DNA of 64,000 nt from Alteromonas mediterranea DE (lineage in GTDB: Bacteria; Pseudomonadota; Gammaproteobacteria; Enterobacterales; Alteromonadaceae), in the NCBI RefSeq assembly GCF_000020585.3, contig NC_011138.3:3230504-3294503 (forward strand). Reading direction: 5' to 3'. A model generated the notes under the pieces. That model searched no databases. It saw nothing but the letters and a program-made list of their open reading frames with translations, and was not told the DNA's origin. Shown here piece by piece: positions 38,693 to 47,460 of this stretch. The translations under genes and the position numbers were made by a program. Positions within the stretch are counted from its first letter, which is position 1; each line of letters opens with the position of its first letter.

Positions 38693-39808
38693 TTAGATAG
38701 CAGCGTCGATTACTGCTACGCCGAAGTCTTCAACCGAGCTGGTTACAGTAGAGTTAAACTTAGGCTTCAAGAAGCCACACATTTTGCCTACTGAGATACC
38801 TACCTGGTTCTCATAATCGAAGCGATCTTCGTTCCAGTAAGGAGCACCGATGTCCGCGAACGCTAGTGCCTGTGCACCACACATAAGGATGCGCTGTCCG
38901 TCAACATCGCCAGCTGCGCCGAACTTGTTACCCGCACTTGCGCCTTTAGTGTTGAACACGTGACGGTATGAGTGGATCATCGCGCCGTCGATCATGAACG
39001 TTTCACCGCCTGCGAACAGAGAGTTCGAGTCGCCGCGTACACCTGCGTTACGAGCGTTGGCAATAAAGTCAGCATCAAGCTTGAGCTTCGCCATACCCTG
39101 CGGGGTAAGGAAGAAGTGGAATGTCTCGCTACCGCCTTTGCCTTTAACACCACGGATGTAGTTGTCTTTAGCAAATGCCAGTGCTTGAACGACGTGACGG
39201 TAGCCGAATGCATCTGAGCTGGTCAGTGAACTTTCAGTGCCTAGAACGATGTCCGAACCTGACACGCGGAGATGGCGGTTAGCTGTAGGAGCTGCAACGT
39301 CTGACGCGTATTCTAAGTCAGTTAGGTTTTGACCCGCTGATTTAGTTGGACGGTCACCGCCGTTATTCTTTTTATCGTAAGTTACGCCTGATAGCGTCAA
39401 GAACGCTTGCTGGTCATAGCGGTCTGCTAGCCAGTAGCCTAGAACGTCACGTGACGTTTGACGGAAGTTAACGATAGACTTTTGATCAGCCATGCGGCCG
39501 GTAGTACGGTTAGCGTTACGAAGTTGGTCGATCTGGATTACGGTATCGTAAGCTTTGATCTCTTCTTCGTTACCCTCTAGGTCATAATCACCTGTTACAC
39601 CGTCCCCTTCTAGGTCTGGTACAAGGGTTACAACTGCACGGGTACCGCGTTCGTCTTTAGTAAGTTCTGTTACTCGATGAATCATCGAGTCATGTGAAGT
39701 CCCCATGAACTTCGTCATGAATGATTTTTCACGCGCTACTTTCCACACATCACGAGCCCAAACGGTCTTTTGTTCTGTGGTTAGCGCGGCAAAATTGGTC
39801 TTAGCCAT
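38693..39808 (-). CDS. Major capsid protein (N4-gp56 family)
   Basis: 371 residues. The N-terminal FAALTTEQKTVWARDVWKVA, the segment RVTELTKDERGTRAVVTLV, then the E-loop-like region DYDLEGNEEEIKAYDTVIQ and LRNANRTTGRMADQ match the N4-gp56 capsid family of HK97-fold proteins. The gene has GAGG before the ATG and a 130-nt leader carrying a hairpin. Confidence 0.82.
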   Translation of the reverse strand: MAKTNFAALTTEQKTVWARDVWKVAREKSFMTKFMGTSHDSMIHRVTELTKDERGTRAVVTLVPDLEGDGVTGDYDLEGNEEEIKAYDTVIQIDQLRNANRTTGRMADQKSIVNFRQTSRDVLGYWLADRYDQQAFLTLSGVTYDKKNNGGDRPTKSAGQNLTDLEYASDVAAPTANRHLRVSGSDIVLGTESSLTSSDAFGYRHVVQALAFAKDNYIRGVKGKGGSETFHFFLTPQGMAKLKLDADFIANARNAGVRGDSNSLFAGGETFMIDGAMIHSYRHVFNTKGASAGNKFGAAGDVDGQRILMCGAQALAFADIGAPYWNEDRFDYENQVGISVGKMCGFLKPKFNSTVTSSVEDFGVAVIDAAI

Positions 39809-39908
39809 TTTAAGCCTCTAACTGTTAAGAAAAAATTCTGGTTTTGGTCGCGTGACGTGCGAAATACGAATTGTACAGGCGGGTCTTTTGAGTTCTGCCA
39901 GGAGAACT

Positions 39909-39927
39909 AGCCCCGTAACGTGGGGCT
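39909..39927 (-). repeat. Hairpin in the capsid mRNA leader
   Basis: AGCCCC / GGGGCT stem with a 7-nt loop. No T-run follows on the minus strand, so it is more likely a stabilising or processing structure than a terminator. Confidence 0.55.
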
Positions 39928-39946
39928 ATATCGAGTTTATAAATAT

Positions 39947-39975
39947 ATTATAATCAATGATTATAATAGGTGCAA
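39947..39975 (-). promoter_or_regulatory. Capsid promoter with phage palindrome 7
   Basis: The palindrome TATAATCAATGATTATA is at 39949-39965. On the minus strand TTGCAC, a 17-bp spacer and a perfect TATAAT (39952-39947) form a sigma-70-like promoter whose -10 box overlaps the distal half-site. Confidence 0.65.
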
Positions 39976-41001
39976 CTAAAGAATGTCACCACGTAAACGG
40001 CGTAAGTCTTCTTCGCTTAGCTTTTCGAATTCCGCCTCGGGAATTTCTTCAATACTTCTGCGTGTTTTACCGGTTTCTAACTCGCCGGTACTACGCGGCG
40101 GAGTCTTGATAGCTGCCTCTACGTTTTTCTTAATGTCTTTTTGCGGAGGCGGTGGTGCTTCTTGCTTTTGCTGTTCTTGCTTACCAGATATGCCGTGCAA
40201 ACGTAACGTAATATCTGACGCACGCTTTAGGGCCAAGTGACCTGGTTCGCCTTTAGCAATAAACGCGTCACGGATATCCAAGACTTCTTGCAGAATATCA
40301 CTGTTAAAGTTTTCGCTTTCTTTGTTGAGTACGTCGTATTCCGCAACCAAACGATTGGCTTCTTCGTTCAATAACGCCTGTGCTTTTTCCGCGGCTGTCA
40401 TTGTTTGGATGGTTTCCGTACTCGACTTAGTTGCATCTTTGACTGCTTTAGCGTTGGTCTTTTGAATTAGCTCTGCTATCTTGGTCGCGGCGTCTGCGAC
40501 GTTGCCATCAAGGGCGCCGTTTAACGCTTCAGTTAGTTCTGCGTTCAGATCTAACTCTGGCTCTGCTGGTTCTGGGTCGGGTTCTTTTGACTCAGGAGCT
40601 GACATGCGGTCCAACTGCTCTTGCAGAAGACGGAACTTTTCTTCGAAACCAGAAAGTTTTTCCTCCGCCGCTTTGCGTTTCTCCGATTCTTTTTTGAACC
40701 TGTCATAGGGGATCTTATTCCCTACCGGCGCTTCTTCTCGGCTTTCGCTACCATCATCTGGGTCTGGCGCTTGATCTCCCTCGCTGCCGTCATCCTCCGG
40801 TATGTCGGTGTTTTCGGGTTCTCCACTAGTGTCGCTAGCTGGTGTATCTTCTGGCTGTACGTCTTCGATTTCTGGGGTGTCTTCGATGACATCCCCGCGA
40901 TCGATTTCACCGCTGTCATAATTCTCTGTATCAAGTTCATCGACAGTTCCTCCGAAATCGTTTAGTTCACCTACGCTAGGCTGATTGTTCTTTGGGTCCA
41001 T
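39976..41001 (-). CDS. Scaffold-like protein
   Basis: 341 residues. The first 95 are extremely acidic (ENYDSGEIDRGDVIEDTPEI and similar), followed by a long coiled coil (KRKAAEEKLSGFEEKFRLLQ) and helices. Composition, size and position between portal and capsid genes are those of phage scaffolding proteins. It overlaps the portal gene by 26 bp. Confidence 0.7.
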   Translation of the reverse strand: MDPKNNQPSVGELNDFGGTVDELDTENYDSGEIDRGDVIEDTPEIEDVQPEDTPASDTSGEPENTDIPEDDGSEGDQAPDPDDGSESREEAPVGNKIPYDRFKKESEKRKAAEEKLSGFEEKFRLLQEQLDRMSAPESKEPDPEPAEPELDLNAELTEALNGALDGNVADAATKIAELIQKTNAKAVKDATKSSTETIQTMTAAEKAQALLNEEANRLVAEYDVLNKESENFNSDILQEVLDIRDAFIAKGEPGHLALKRASDITLRLHGISGKQEQQKQEAPPPPQKDIKKNVEAAIKTPPRSTGELETGKTRRSIEEIPEAEFEKLSEEDLRRLRGDIL

Positions 41002-43078
41002 TGGCTTTCTCTCTATCTTGGGTAAGTTTAAGGGCAGAGTCCGCTAACCGTGCATTGTTCTGCATTTTGGTTTTTTGTAGCGACGCTTGTTGAGATAGCG
41101 CAGACATTTGTAGCCTTACGTTAAGTTCTTGCTCACGTTGGTCGCGTTGTGCTTTAAGGTCGCGGATTTGCTTCAAGAACTGTCCGCGTTGTAGATCTTG
41201 TGCTTTCGCTGTATTAAGTAGTGTAACTGACTGCAGCTCGCGGATTTCAGCGTCGAGTTTCTCTAGTTCTAGCTGTGCGTTCTGGATAGCCATCTGGTTT
41301 TGCATCTGTGCCAGTTGCTGCTGTTCAGGTGTCATTTCACCTAGGCCAGACATGTCTTTGAGCATACGTGCGATTTCTTGCTTACGTGCAAGATGTGATG
41401 ATTCAACGATAAAGTGGTCTGGGATTTGAACGCCTACCTGGCGTAAAGACAGCGCCTCGGCAAACTGCATTTCATCAAACGAATCTCGTGCCGGTGCGCT
41501 TGCAACTACAACGTCATATTCACCAACTGTTACGTCGTTAACAACGCGGCCGGCTGCCTGCTGGTTAATCACCATCTGTTCGCGAGGCTGTTCCGGTTCC
41601 ATGTAATCAGTAATAAAGAACACGCGTTCTTGGGTGTAGAAGTCCTGGATAAGTTCTAGGATTTTTTCTGCAAGCAGCTTGCGTGAGAATTCTAAATTAC
41701 TAAACGGTACCTGTAGTTGGATCTGACCGCGTGCGGTTTTTTCCTGTAACGCTATGCCAGAAACCTCGGCGTTTTCCGAGCCTAATATGGCGTCGTTCAT
41801 ACCCGAGATTTCTTTGATGTCCATTGCGCCTTTGGTGCTGATTCTGTCTACGCCCGTTGGCACTGGGTTAGGTTTAATTTTTTCAGGGGCACCGATTTGT
41901 GGGTTGTACGTAATTACCGAGCCCGTCTTCGCGCCTTCTTCGGCGAGTTCTTCCGGTGACATATTCGTAAGCGAGCCTTCAGGGACTAACCATCCCGAGT
42001 TCGCCGTAGTATTGATAATATGTAGTTCTTGGCTGCGCGTTTTATTAAGGAACTCTTGCGGCGAAATAATGTTGCGCACCAACCCAATAGGCTTACCGCG
42101 ACGATATATAGGAAAATAAGGTACAACAGTAAATGTACGATACGGTGACCAGTCATCATGCAGTACCACGGAATCAGCAGTTATTGTCCAGCGGACCGAA
42201 CGTTTTTTACGTTTAATGATTTCCAGGCCAAATGTCTGCCTTACGTTTTCAATATGTTCTGGTGTCCACTGTTCGGGGATCTTACGTGTCTCACCGCTTC
42301 TGGGTTCGATGAACTCTTGAATGATACGGGTTTTGTAATATTGACGCTCAACCACCCTGACATTGCGAACAGTAGCACCGTCAGCGATACTATTAGTGTC
42401 TGCCGCTGTTTCTTCGTCAGATCCGAACGTATGCTTAGATAACTCAATAGAGTCGCGGCCATAATGCGCACCCGCTGCGCGATTGATAACCTCAGTACGT
42501 TTATCTTCACCATATTGCTCGCCTATTTGTTGTGGCGACATCCATCGGGTTATAAAAACCTCGGACCATTTTTTAGGGTCATAGGACGTGGCATCTGGGT
42601 CGGGGATAACCGCGATAGGGTTTTCCGTATCGATAGCTATCTCACCTTCGATAACCTCGTCGTGGTTCAGACGTACGTCGTAATAACCCCTATCCATAAT
42701 TAGTCCGTCAGCATAGACCATAGGTTCTATGTGCTTTGCGAAATAATTTTCTTCTAGGATGTGGTCAACTAGTTTAGTCAGCACCGTTGACACTGCTTGT
42801 GATGCTGCGCCGCGTTTGGCTTTAAACTGGATGTCTGCACGACGGTTAGCTTGCTCACCTAACGCCGCGTTGACTGTCGGTAGTATGTTATTAATGGTTA
42901 AAGCAGGTCGTCCTTCGTTTTCTAACGCTTGACGATCCGCTTCATCCCATTGGTCGCCGATATAGAATTTCTCGAACTTTTGGGCTTCATCAACGTATTT
43001 TCTGTGCCCGCGATCACGGGCCCGAACGTATCGGTCCCAGTTCTCTTGTGCAACTTCGAGCTTCTTAATATCGGCCAT
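40976..43078 (-). CDS. Portal protein
   Basis: 700 residues. The N-terminus FEKFYIGDQWDEADRQAL and RPALTINNILPTVNAALGEQ is the typical opening of P22-type portals, followed by a stem/wing region and a long Gln-rich C-terminal coiled coil (MQNQMAIQNAQLELEKLDAE), the barrel of long podovirus portals. It stands between terminase and scaffold as expected. Palindrome 8 lies 14 bp upstream. Confidence 0.85.
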   Translation of the reverse strand: MADIKKLEVAQENWDRYVRARDRGHRKYVDEAQKFEKFYIGDQWDEADRQALENEGRPALTINNILPTVNAALGEQANRRADIQFKAKRGAASQAVSTVLTKLVDHILEENYFAKHIEPMVYADGLIMDRGYYDVRLNHDEVIEGEIAIDTENPIAVIPDPDATSYDPKKWSEVFITRWMSPQQIGEQYGEDKRTEVINRAAGAHYGRDSIELSKHTFGSDEETAADTNSIADGATVRNVRVVERQYYKTRIIQEFIEPRSGETRKIPEQWTPEHIENVRQTFGLEIIKRKKRSVRWTITADSVVLHDDWSPYRTFTVVPYFPIYRRGKPIGLVRNIISPQEFLNKTRSQELHIINTTANSGWLVPEGSLTNMSPEELAEEGAKTGSVITYNPQIGAPEKIKPNPVPTGVDRISTKGAMDIKEISGMNDAILGSENAEVSGIALQEKTARGQIQLQVPFSNLEFSRKLLAEKILELIQDFYTQERVFFITDYMEPEQPREQMVINQQAAGRVVNDVTVGEYDVVVASAPARDSFDEMQFAEALSLRQVGVQIPDHFIVESSHLARKQEIARMLKDMSGLGEMTPEQQQLAQMQNQMAIQNAQLELEKLDAEIRELQSVTLLNTAKAQDLQRGQFLKQIRDLKAQRDQREQELNVRLQMSALSQQASLQKTKMQNNARLADSALKLTQDREKANGPKEQSA

Positions 43079-43091
43079 AATACTTTCTAGT

Positions 43092-43108
43092 TATAATCAA
43101 TGATTATA
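43092..43108. promoter_or_regulatory. Phage palindrome 8: TATAATCAATGATTATA
   Basis: 14 bp before the portal start. Minus strand carries the TAAAA box and a TTGTCA 17 bp before GATTAT. Confidence 0.7.
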
Positions 43109-43110
43109 TT

Positions 43111-43404
43111 TTACTTGACAACTTGATCATCGACAAGCGGAGTTTCAAACAGCTTGTTTCTGTACCACTCGGATTTGTCGATGTCCTGCTGTAGTTTGTC
43201 TTTGTTACCGGCGCGGAGCCTGTATTTGAGTGCGTTACCTTTGCAGTAACCGGCAAACTCTTCAGGAGTTAAGGCCGCGCGAATAACGTCAATGGCCTGC
43301 TGGTCTGGAAACAAATCGTAATGCTTTGGATTATTAACCGGGTCGTGCACGGGTTTAGTATGGTCATTCACCATCTCTTGTAGGAGATCATCATAATGGC
43401 TCAT
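43111..43404 (-). CDS. DUF3310 family protein (phage nucleotide kinase-like)
   Basis: 97 residues from the ATG at 43404, which has GAGG and overlaps the previous stop as ATGA. The core NNPKHY, DLFPDQQAIDVIRAAL, GYCKGNALKYRLRAG and DIDKSEWYRNKL is the DUF3310 signature, found in T7 gp1.7 nucleotide kinase and many small phage proteins. It is odd to find it inside the packaging genes. Confidence 0.75.
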   Translation of the reverse strand: MSHYDDLLQEMVNDHTKPVHDPVNNPKHYDLFPDQQAIDVIRAALTPEEFAGYCKGNALKYRLRAGNKDKLQQDIDKSEWYRNKLFETPLVDDQVVK

Positions 43405-43589
43405 GCTTTTAACCTCACTCGTAGGTTCTGGAGCATGTCGATGCAACGTTCTGGCGTTGCACTAAGCAACTGTTCGAAGTCTGCCTTCTCCATAATAACC
43501 GCGGCGAATGATACGCCAGCGCCAAGTGTTGTAGATGGTTTAATCGAAGTGTTTTCGTACTGCTTATTGTTCGGGTCGAGTAATATCAT
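43401..43589 (-). CDS. Hypothetical protein, 62 aa
   Basis: A 62-residue frame tightly coupled on both sides (ATGA with the terminase stop and with the DUF3310 start). Sequence is MILLDPNNKQYENT, then a short hydrophobic core and an amphipathic helix. No family recognised. The overlap pattern is the main support. Confidence 0.55.
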   Translation of the reverse strand: MILLDPNNKQYENTSIKPSTTLGAGVSFAAVIMEKADFEQLLSATPERCIDMLQNLRVRLKA

Positions 43590-46333
43590 GCGCGCATGTA
43601 GCTCCGTCGTTTGGTTGAGTTAGTAACGTACTTGTTGAGTCTGTCTTTCCATGATTTCTTTTTCTTAGGTTTTGGGTCGTGGGTCACGATGAACTGATCT
43701 AGCATCTGGAACGCCCACGAAAAAGCATCGACCTGGTCGTCGTGTGTCCCAGCTGGGAATCGCAGCATCTCGTTGCGGATCTCGTTTGTAAATTCTGCGT
43801 TCTTAGGAAGTAGCACCATGCCCTGTTGCATACGACCTTGTAATGGACGGGCACGAGCGGATTTATCGCGGCGTCCTGTTTTCAGTTCTTCATAAGCAAA
43901 GAATGTTTTGCGCTCTCGCATACGTTTGCGGAGCATAGGACCTAGGGCCATTTCAATCTGGCCTTTTTCGAACCCAACAACTTGAGGCAAGAACGCTGTG
44001 TACTCGTCGATGATTTTCTCGATGATTTCTAGCGCGTCCCATTTACCGCGTGCAACGTTAAGCAGATACGCTTTGTCATCGCGGTCGATACCGATAGTTA
44101 CACCTACTGTGTAGTCGTTATGTTCTGCGGTACCAATGGCGAAGTCCCACGCTTGATAAACTTTCAGTCGCTCTCGTGGGGGTTCGACCTCGTAATACCT
44201 GAACCAATCTTTTTGAAAGTAGGCGCCCTCGTCCGGTACAGGGTTCTGCTGGTAAAGGGCCGACCAATCTCTGTCGCCAACGGCGCGTTTGATTCGCTCG
44301 AGTGCATCCAGCGGATATCGGTCGGGGTGGAGTGCGTCGCCTTTGAGACGGTATTTCTCGTTGCTCACGGCGATCGCGGGATAACGGACAATCTCCCATT
44401 TGTCACCGCCTTCGTTCTCTTGGTCGATAAGCCAGCCGGCTAGGTCGTCGTCGTGCCAGCGCGTTAAAATAACAAGTACACCGCCGCCTGGAGCAAGACG
44501 CGTATAAAACGTCGAGGTGTACCAGTCTTTGATTTTCTGGCGGTTGGTCGCAGATTCTGCGTCCTCTCGGTTTTTAATCGGGTCGTCTATTATTCCGATG
44601 TGGGCCCCCCTCCCTGTGATTGCGCCACCGACGCCCGCAGCTACGTATCCGCCGTTAGCATCAGTGTTCCATCGTTCCGCGGATTGAGACTTTTTGTCTA
44701 GTCGGGTCTTGAATATGCGCCCGTAATCTGGGTCGGCTAAGATCCCACGTACTTTGCGCGAGAAGTCCATGGCGAGGTCCGAAGCATACGACGACGCGAT
44801 TACTTCGTGCTTGGGCATTCGTCCTAGGTGCCAGGCCGGAAAGGTTTTCGACGCGAGTTCTGAATTATGTGTCGCTACTAGCTTTTTACCGACTAGATAT
44901 AGACCGTCTGGGGAATCAACCTGGATGCAATGCCCTTTTTCACCGTTCGGTAAATATTCTACTTTTTCTATTGATACTCGTCTTTCAGTAGGGAATCTTG
45001 TGATTCTTTTTCGTGATAGAGCTACGGGAATAACCATTGTAGGGTTAAACCCCACAACGAAATATGGCTTAGTTCCTTGTATACAACTCGTAGAGAGTTT
45101 AGGTTGTATTTCTTCTATGTATGGTTTGAACCCTAGCGTCGTACATAGGTCTAAAACACCGTTGGCTAGCGGTTTGTCCGCTGTGGTGAAACGCATTCGG
45201 CTGTTCTTATCCGTGTGTCCGTCGGTATCTATAAGGCCAGCTAATAGTTCTAACCTGTCTTTTAATGACGCCCGTAGGAACACTTCTGGGATGTGTTTAT
45301 TGTTTAGTACGTTTAGTTCTTTTAACTCTTTGAACATTCGGCCTGCGACATTCGGCCTAGGACCGCTGAACCTAGTAGTGTATACACCTGTCTGCTTGTG
45401 TACCGTCCATGATGATACTTCGTACCCACAACGCGTTATTTTGTCTATTACTGGCTGATCTTTCTTGTCATGGGTAATACAACCAGAATTCTTTGTTCCG
45501 TCCCCCAACCATGCGCCTAGCACGTAGGGGTGCATAGGCAGGTCAGCACTGTCGAATTCTAGTGCGTTTGTTTTAGGTACTTGGAACTGGAACCTGTTTC
45601 CTGCTGTTAGGCTTCGAGGCGTACCGCGATTAGTGTTCTCCAGAAACCATTTGGTTTCTACCGTTTTTTCTTGTTTGTCTGCGCGTGAGTATACTGTCCA
45701 CTCATGGTTAGCATGGCATCTGATTTTCTCGCCGTTAGTGAAAGTAACAACGTAGTCATCTACCGCTTCATCAGAAAGCGCTAGTACGTCTACTGGTTTA
45801 CCCGACGGATGAAAAACCTGGTCCCCAGGTACTAGGTCGCCGTGCGTTACCCATCCTCGGTTAGCAGTTAGCACCGGTGTTGAATGGGCAATGTTTTTAC
45901 CGTGACGTGGCGGTAAGAACAACATAAGTCGTGGGGATTTTTTATCGATGACGTCTTGCGAGAATTTTTCGAGTTTCGAACAAATGTCGATGTGCACCCA
46001 GCCCGGCATGTACTCCGGGTTGAATCGCTGGACAAACGGGAGGAGTCTACGTCGCGACAACTCCCGTTCGGCCTGCTCCTTGCGCGCGGCAGCTTTTCTG
46101 TCGAGAAGTTTAGCTTCTTCTATTTTTCGCTGCTCTTCTTCGTATTTTATTTCATCTGCTTGTTGCTTGAGCATCTCGCGCTGGTCGTCAGACATGCGTT
46201 TTTTTGCCCCTGCGAGCTCAACACTTTGCAGATGCGATACCTTACATTCGTGGCATACCGAGCCCACGAACAAGGTTATAGGTAATTCGTTCTGACACTT
46301 AGGGCAGAGTTTCTTCGTTATCGTCATCGTCAT
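43586..46333 (-). CDS. Terminase large subunit interrupted by an intein
   Basis: 915 residues, of which 147-490 are an intein, leaving a mature terminase of 571. A zinc-finger-like N-terminus (CPKC, CHEC) and a coiled coil precede the ATPase. Walker A PPRHGK|SEL is split exactly at the intein site. Walker B is HIGIIDDP and the coupling motif VLVILTRWHDDDLAGWL. The RNase H-fold nuclease shows AWDFAIG and HDDQVDAFSWAF. It packages the genome into the prohead. The start overlaps terS by 35 bp. A second ATG, two codons on, is equally possible. Confidence 0.92.
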   Translation of the reverse strand: MTMTITKKLCPKCQNELPITLFVGSVCHECKVSHLQSVELAGAKKRMSDDQREMLKQQADEIKYEEEQRKIEEAKLLDRKAAARKEQAERELSRRRLLPFVQRFNPEYMPGWVHIDICSKLEKFSQDVIDKKSPRLMLFLPPRHGKNIAHSTPVLTANRGWVTHGDLVPGDQVFHPSGKPVDVLALSDEAVDDYVVTFTNGEKIRCHANHEWTVYSRADKQEKTVETKWFLENTNRGTPRSLTAGNRFQFQVPKTNALEFDSADLPMHPYVLGAWLGDGTKNSGCITHDKKDQPVIDKITRCGYEVSSWTVHKQTGVYTTRFSGPRPNVAGRMFKELKELNVLNNKHIPEVFLRASLKDRLELLAGLIDTDGHTDKNSRMRFTTADKPLANGVLDLCTTLGFKPYIEEIQPKLSTSCIQGTKPYFVVGFNPTMVIPVALSRKRITRFPTERRVSIEKVEYLPNGEKGHCIQVDSPDGLYLVGKKLVATHNSELASKTFPAWHLGRMPKHEVIASSYASDLAMDFSRKVRGILADPDYGRIFKTRLDKKSQSAERWNTDANGGYVAAGVGGAITGRGAHIGIIDDPIKNREDAESATNRQKIKDWYTSTFYTRLAPGGGVLVILTRWHDDDLAGWLIDQENEGGDKWEIVRYPAIAVSNEKYRLKGDALHPDRYPLDALERIKRAVGDRDWSALYQQNPVPDEGAYFQKDWFRYYEVEPPRERLKVYQAWDFAIGTAEHNDYTVGVTIGIDRDDKAYLLNVARGKWDALEIIEKIIDEYTAFLPQVVGFEKGQIEMALGPMLRKRMRERKTFFAYEELKTGRRDKSARARPLQGRMQQGMVLLPKNAEFTNEIRNEMLRFPAGTHDDQVDAFSWAFQMLDQFIVTHDPKPKKKKSWKDRLNKYVTNSTKRRSYMRA
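44864..45895 (-). other. Class 3-like intein with LAGLIDADG homing endonuclease (in terminase)
   Basis: 344 residues (147-490 of the precursor). It begins NIAHSTPVLT, so the usual Cys/Ser at position 1 is Asn. Block B is CHANHEW (Trp 212), block F GHCIQV (Cys 469) and block G LVATHN with Ser as +1 (Thr 488). Trp-Cys-Thr is the hallmark of class 3 inteins, which use the block F Cys as first nucleophile. LGAWLGDG (272-279) and LLAGLIDTDG (363-372) are the two LAGLIDADG motifs, both with the acidic residue, so the endonuclease looks intact. Confidence 0.85.
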
Positions 46334-46784
46334 AAGTAATGGCGTAGCTGGATGGGTCTAAGTCAATATCCATGCCTGCCATTTCTTGGAGCTGACGATC
46401 GTCAAGTTCTCTAAGCTGGTCTGAGCGAGTAATCTCGATTTCTTTCTTTTCGGGGGCTGCAAGTCCGTGGAGTTTTATCAACTCTTGCACGGCCTTGATC
46501 TCTTCCGTGGAGTCCTTGGATTTCCGATGGGACTCTAGGAGCAACATTGTTGCTTGGTCTTTTGTGAATTTTATCCCTTCAGGTGCGGCATATAACCTAG
46601 GATCAAACATCTCGCGCATTTGCATCAAGCGCGTTTGTATATGGTCCTGGTTATAAAGTTCTATGCCCTGTACCGATGTCATGCCGAGTGATTCCGCTGC
46701 AGCTTGTGGTGATACACCGCGCAGTACTAGGCTGATGAATGTACGCTCTTGGGCAGAGATCGCAGGTTCTGGGATCTGGGTCAT
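46299..46784 (-). CDS. Terminase small subunit
   Basis: 161 residues from the ATG at 46784 (MTQIPEPAISAQER). The longer frame upstream runs through the promoter and is rejected. A helix-turn-helix-like segment VLRGVSPQAAAESLGM near the N-terminus would recognise the packaging site, and an acidic C-terminus follows. It immediately precedes the large subunit, as usual. There is no ribosome-binding site: the predicted transcription start falls on the ATG. Confidence 0.75.
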   Translation of the reverse strand: MTQIPEPAISAQERTFISLVLRGVSPQAAAESLGMTSVQGIELYNQDHIQTRLMQMREMFDPRLYAAPEGIKFTKDQATMLLLESHRKSKDSTEEIKAVQELIKLHGLAAPEKKEIEITRSDQLRELDDRQLQEMAGMDIDLDPSSYAITYDDDDNEETLP

Positions 46785-46790
46785 GCAGAA

Positions 46791-46819
46791 ATTATAATCA
46801 AAGGTTATATCCGTGTCTA
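46791..46819 (-). promoter_or_regulatory. Terminase promoter with phage palindrome 9
   Basis: TATAATCAAAGGTTATA at 46793-46809. On the minus strand TAGACA, a 17-bp spacer and a perfect TATAAT (46796-46791) end 6 bp before the terS ATG. Confidence 0.7.
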
Positions 46820-47045
46820 TGGAGAAATTCCACAAAAAAATTTTTAAAAACGCTTTTTCTGTATTCCGTTTTTCGCTTTTTCTTTTCCACACCGTTAATT
46901 CTGAATAAACGCGACTTTTAGAAAATTGCTCTCCAAGCCTGTGTACTGGGGTACTCCACATCAAAGGAAACGGGACTCCCGACCCCGATTCCCGTACCCC
47001 CACCCCCCGTTATTTGACATCGAGAATTGAACCTAGTCGATTGGG

Positions 47046-47083
47046 ACCCCTATCGTGCTAGGACACCCCTATCGTGCTAGGAC
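47046..47083. repeat. Two tandem 19-bp repeats
   Basis: Unit ACCCCTATCGTGCTAGGAC, perfect copies at 47046-47064 and 47065-47083, followed by a partial third copy. Confidence 0.9.
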
Positions 47084-47122
47084 ACCCGCCGCTTGTCCTA
47101 GGACCTAGGACGCGGGTTCTCG

Positions 47123-47161
47123 AGACTCGAAGAGCAGACTCGAAGAGCAGACTCGAAGAGC
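47123..47161. repeat. Three tandem 13-bp repeats
   Basis: Unit AGACTCGAAGAGC, three perfect copies, followed by a decayed fourth. Confidence 0.9.
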
Positions 47162-47247
47162 ACAAAGACTCGACACTCGCGGTGCTCGTGAGGCGTGAGA
47201 CTCGTGAGCTAATTCTGGCTCGTTGAATCCAACTAAGGAGAACAGTC

Positions 47248-47460
47248 ATGTTTGGATTACTACTTATCGCCCTTGCCGCCACAGGTGTTGCCTTTGCTCT
47301 TATGTCATTTGCGCAGCGTGACAAGCCCGTGCCACTGGACAGTGCGCAGACCATGTTCAACGACAACGTACTTGAGGGCGAGTACACCGTGGTGCACGAG
47401 TACCCGAAGCGCCCCAAGGTTCACACTCGTGTGTTATCGGAGGACGAAAGATGCGTGTAA
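47248..47460 (+). CDS. Small membrane protein, first early gene
   Basis: 70 residues with an N-terminal membrane segment (MFGLLLIALAATGVAFALM) and a charged tail containing KRPKVHTRV. AAGGAG is 8 bp before the ATG. The next gene starts within its end (overlap 10 bp). Function unknown. As the first gene of the early strand it could act on the cell envelope. Confidence 0.65.
   Translation: MFGLLLIALAATGVAFALMSFAQRDKPVPLDSAQTMFNDNVLEGEYTVVHEYPKRPKVHTRVLSEDERCV

Larger units (their letters stand above)
46820..47247. other. Divergent control region between late (terS) and early genes
   Basis: No gene. It holds two sets of tandem repeats (listed separately), CCTAGGAC-rich sequence at 47090-47112 and, at 47180-47215, several ACTCG/CTCGTGAG elements that can pair. 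It is a candidate packaging (pac) site, being next to terS, or the main early promoter region. No clear promoter is seen. Confidence 0.5.

Noticed and set aside
44754..45458. Long plus-strand frame (234 codons) opposite the terminase intein
   Set aside because: It is the mirror of the well-supported intein and has no start signals.
46785..47003. N-terminal extension of the small terminase to 46987 or beyond
   Set aside because: It would translate through the promoter and palindrome 9; the ATG at 46784 gives a normal-length protein.
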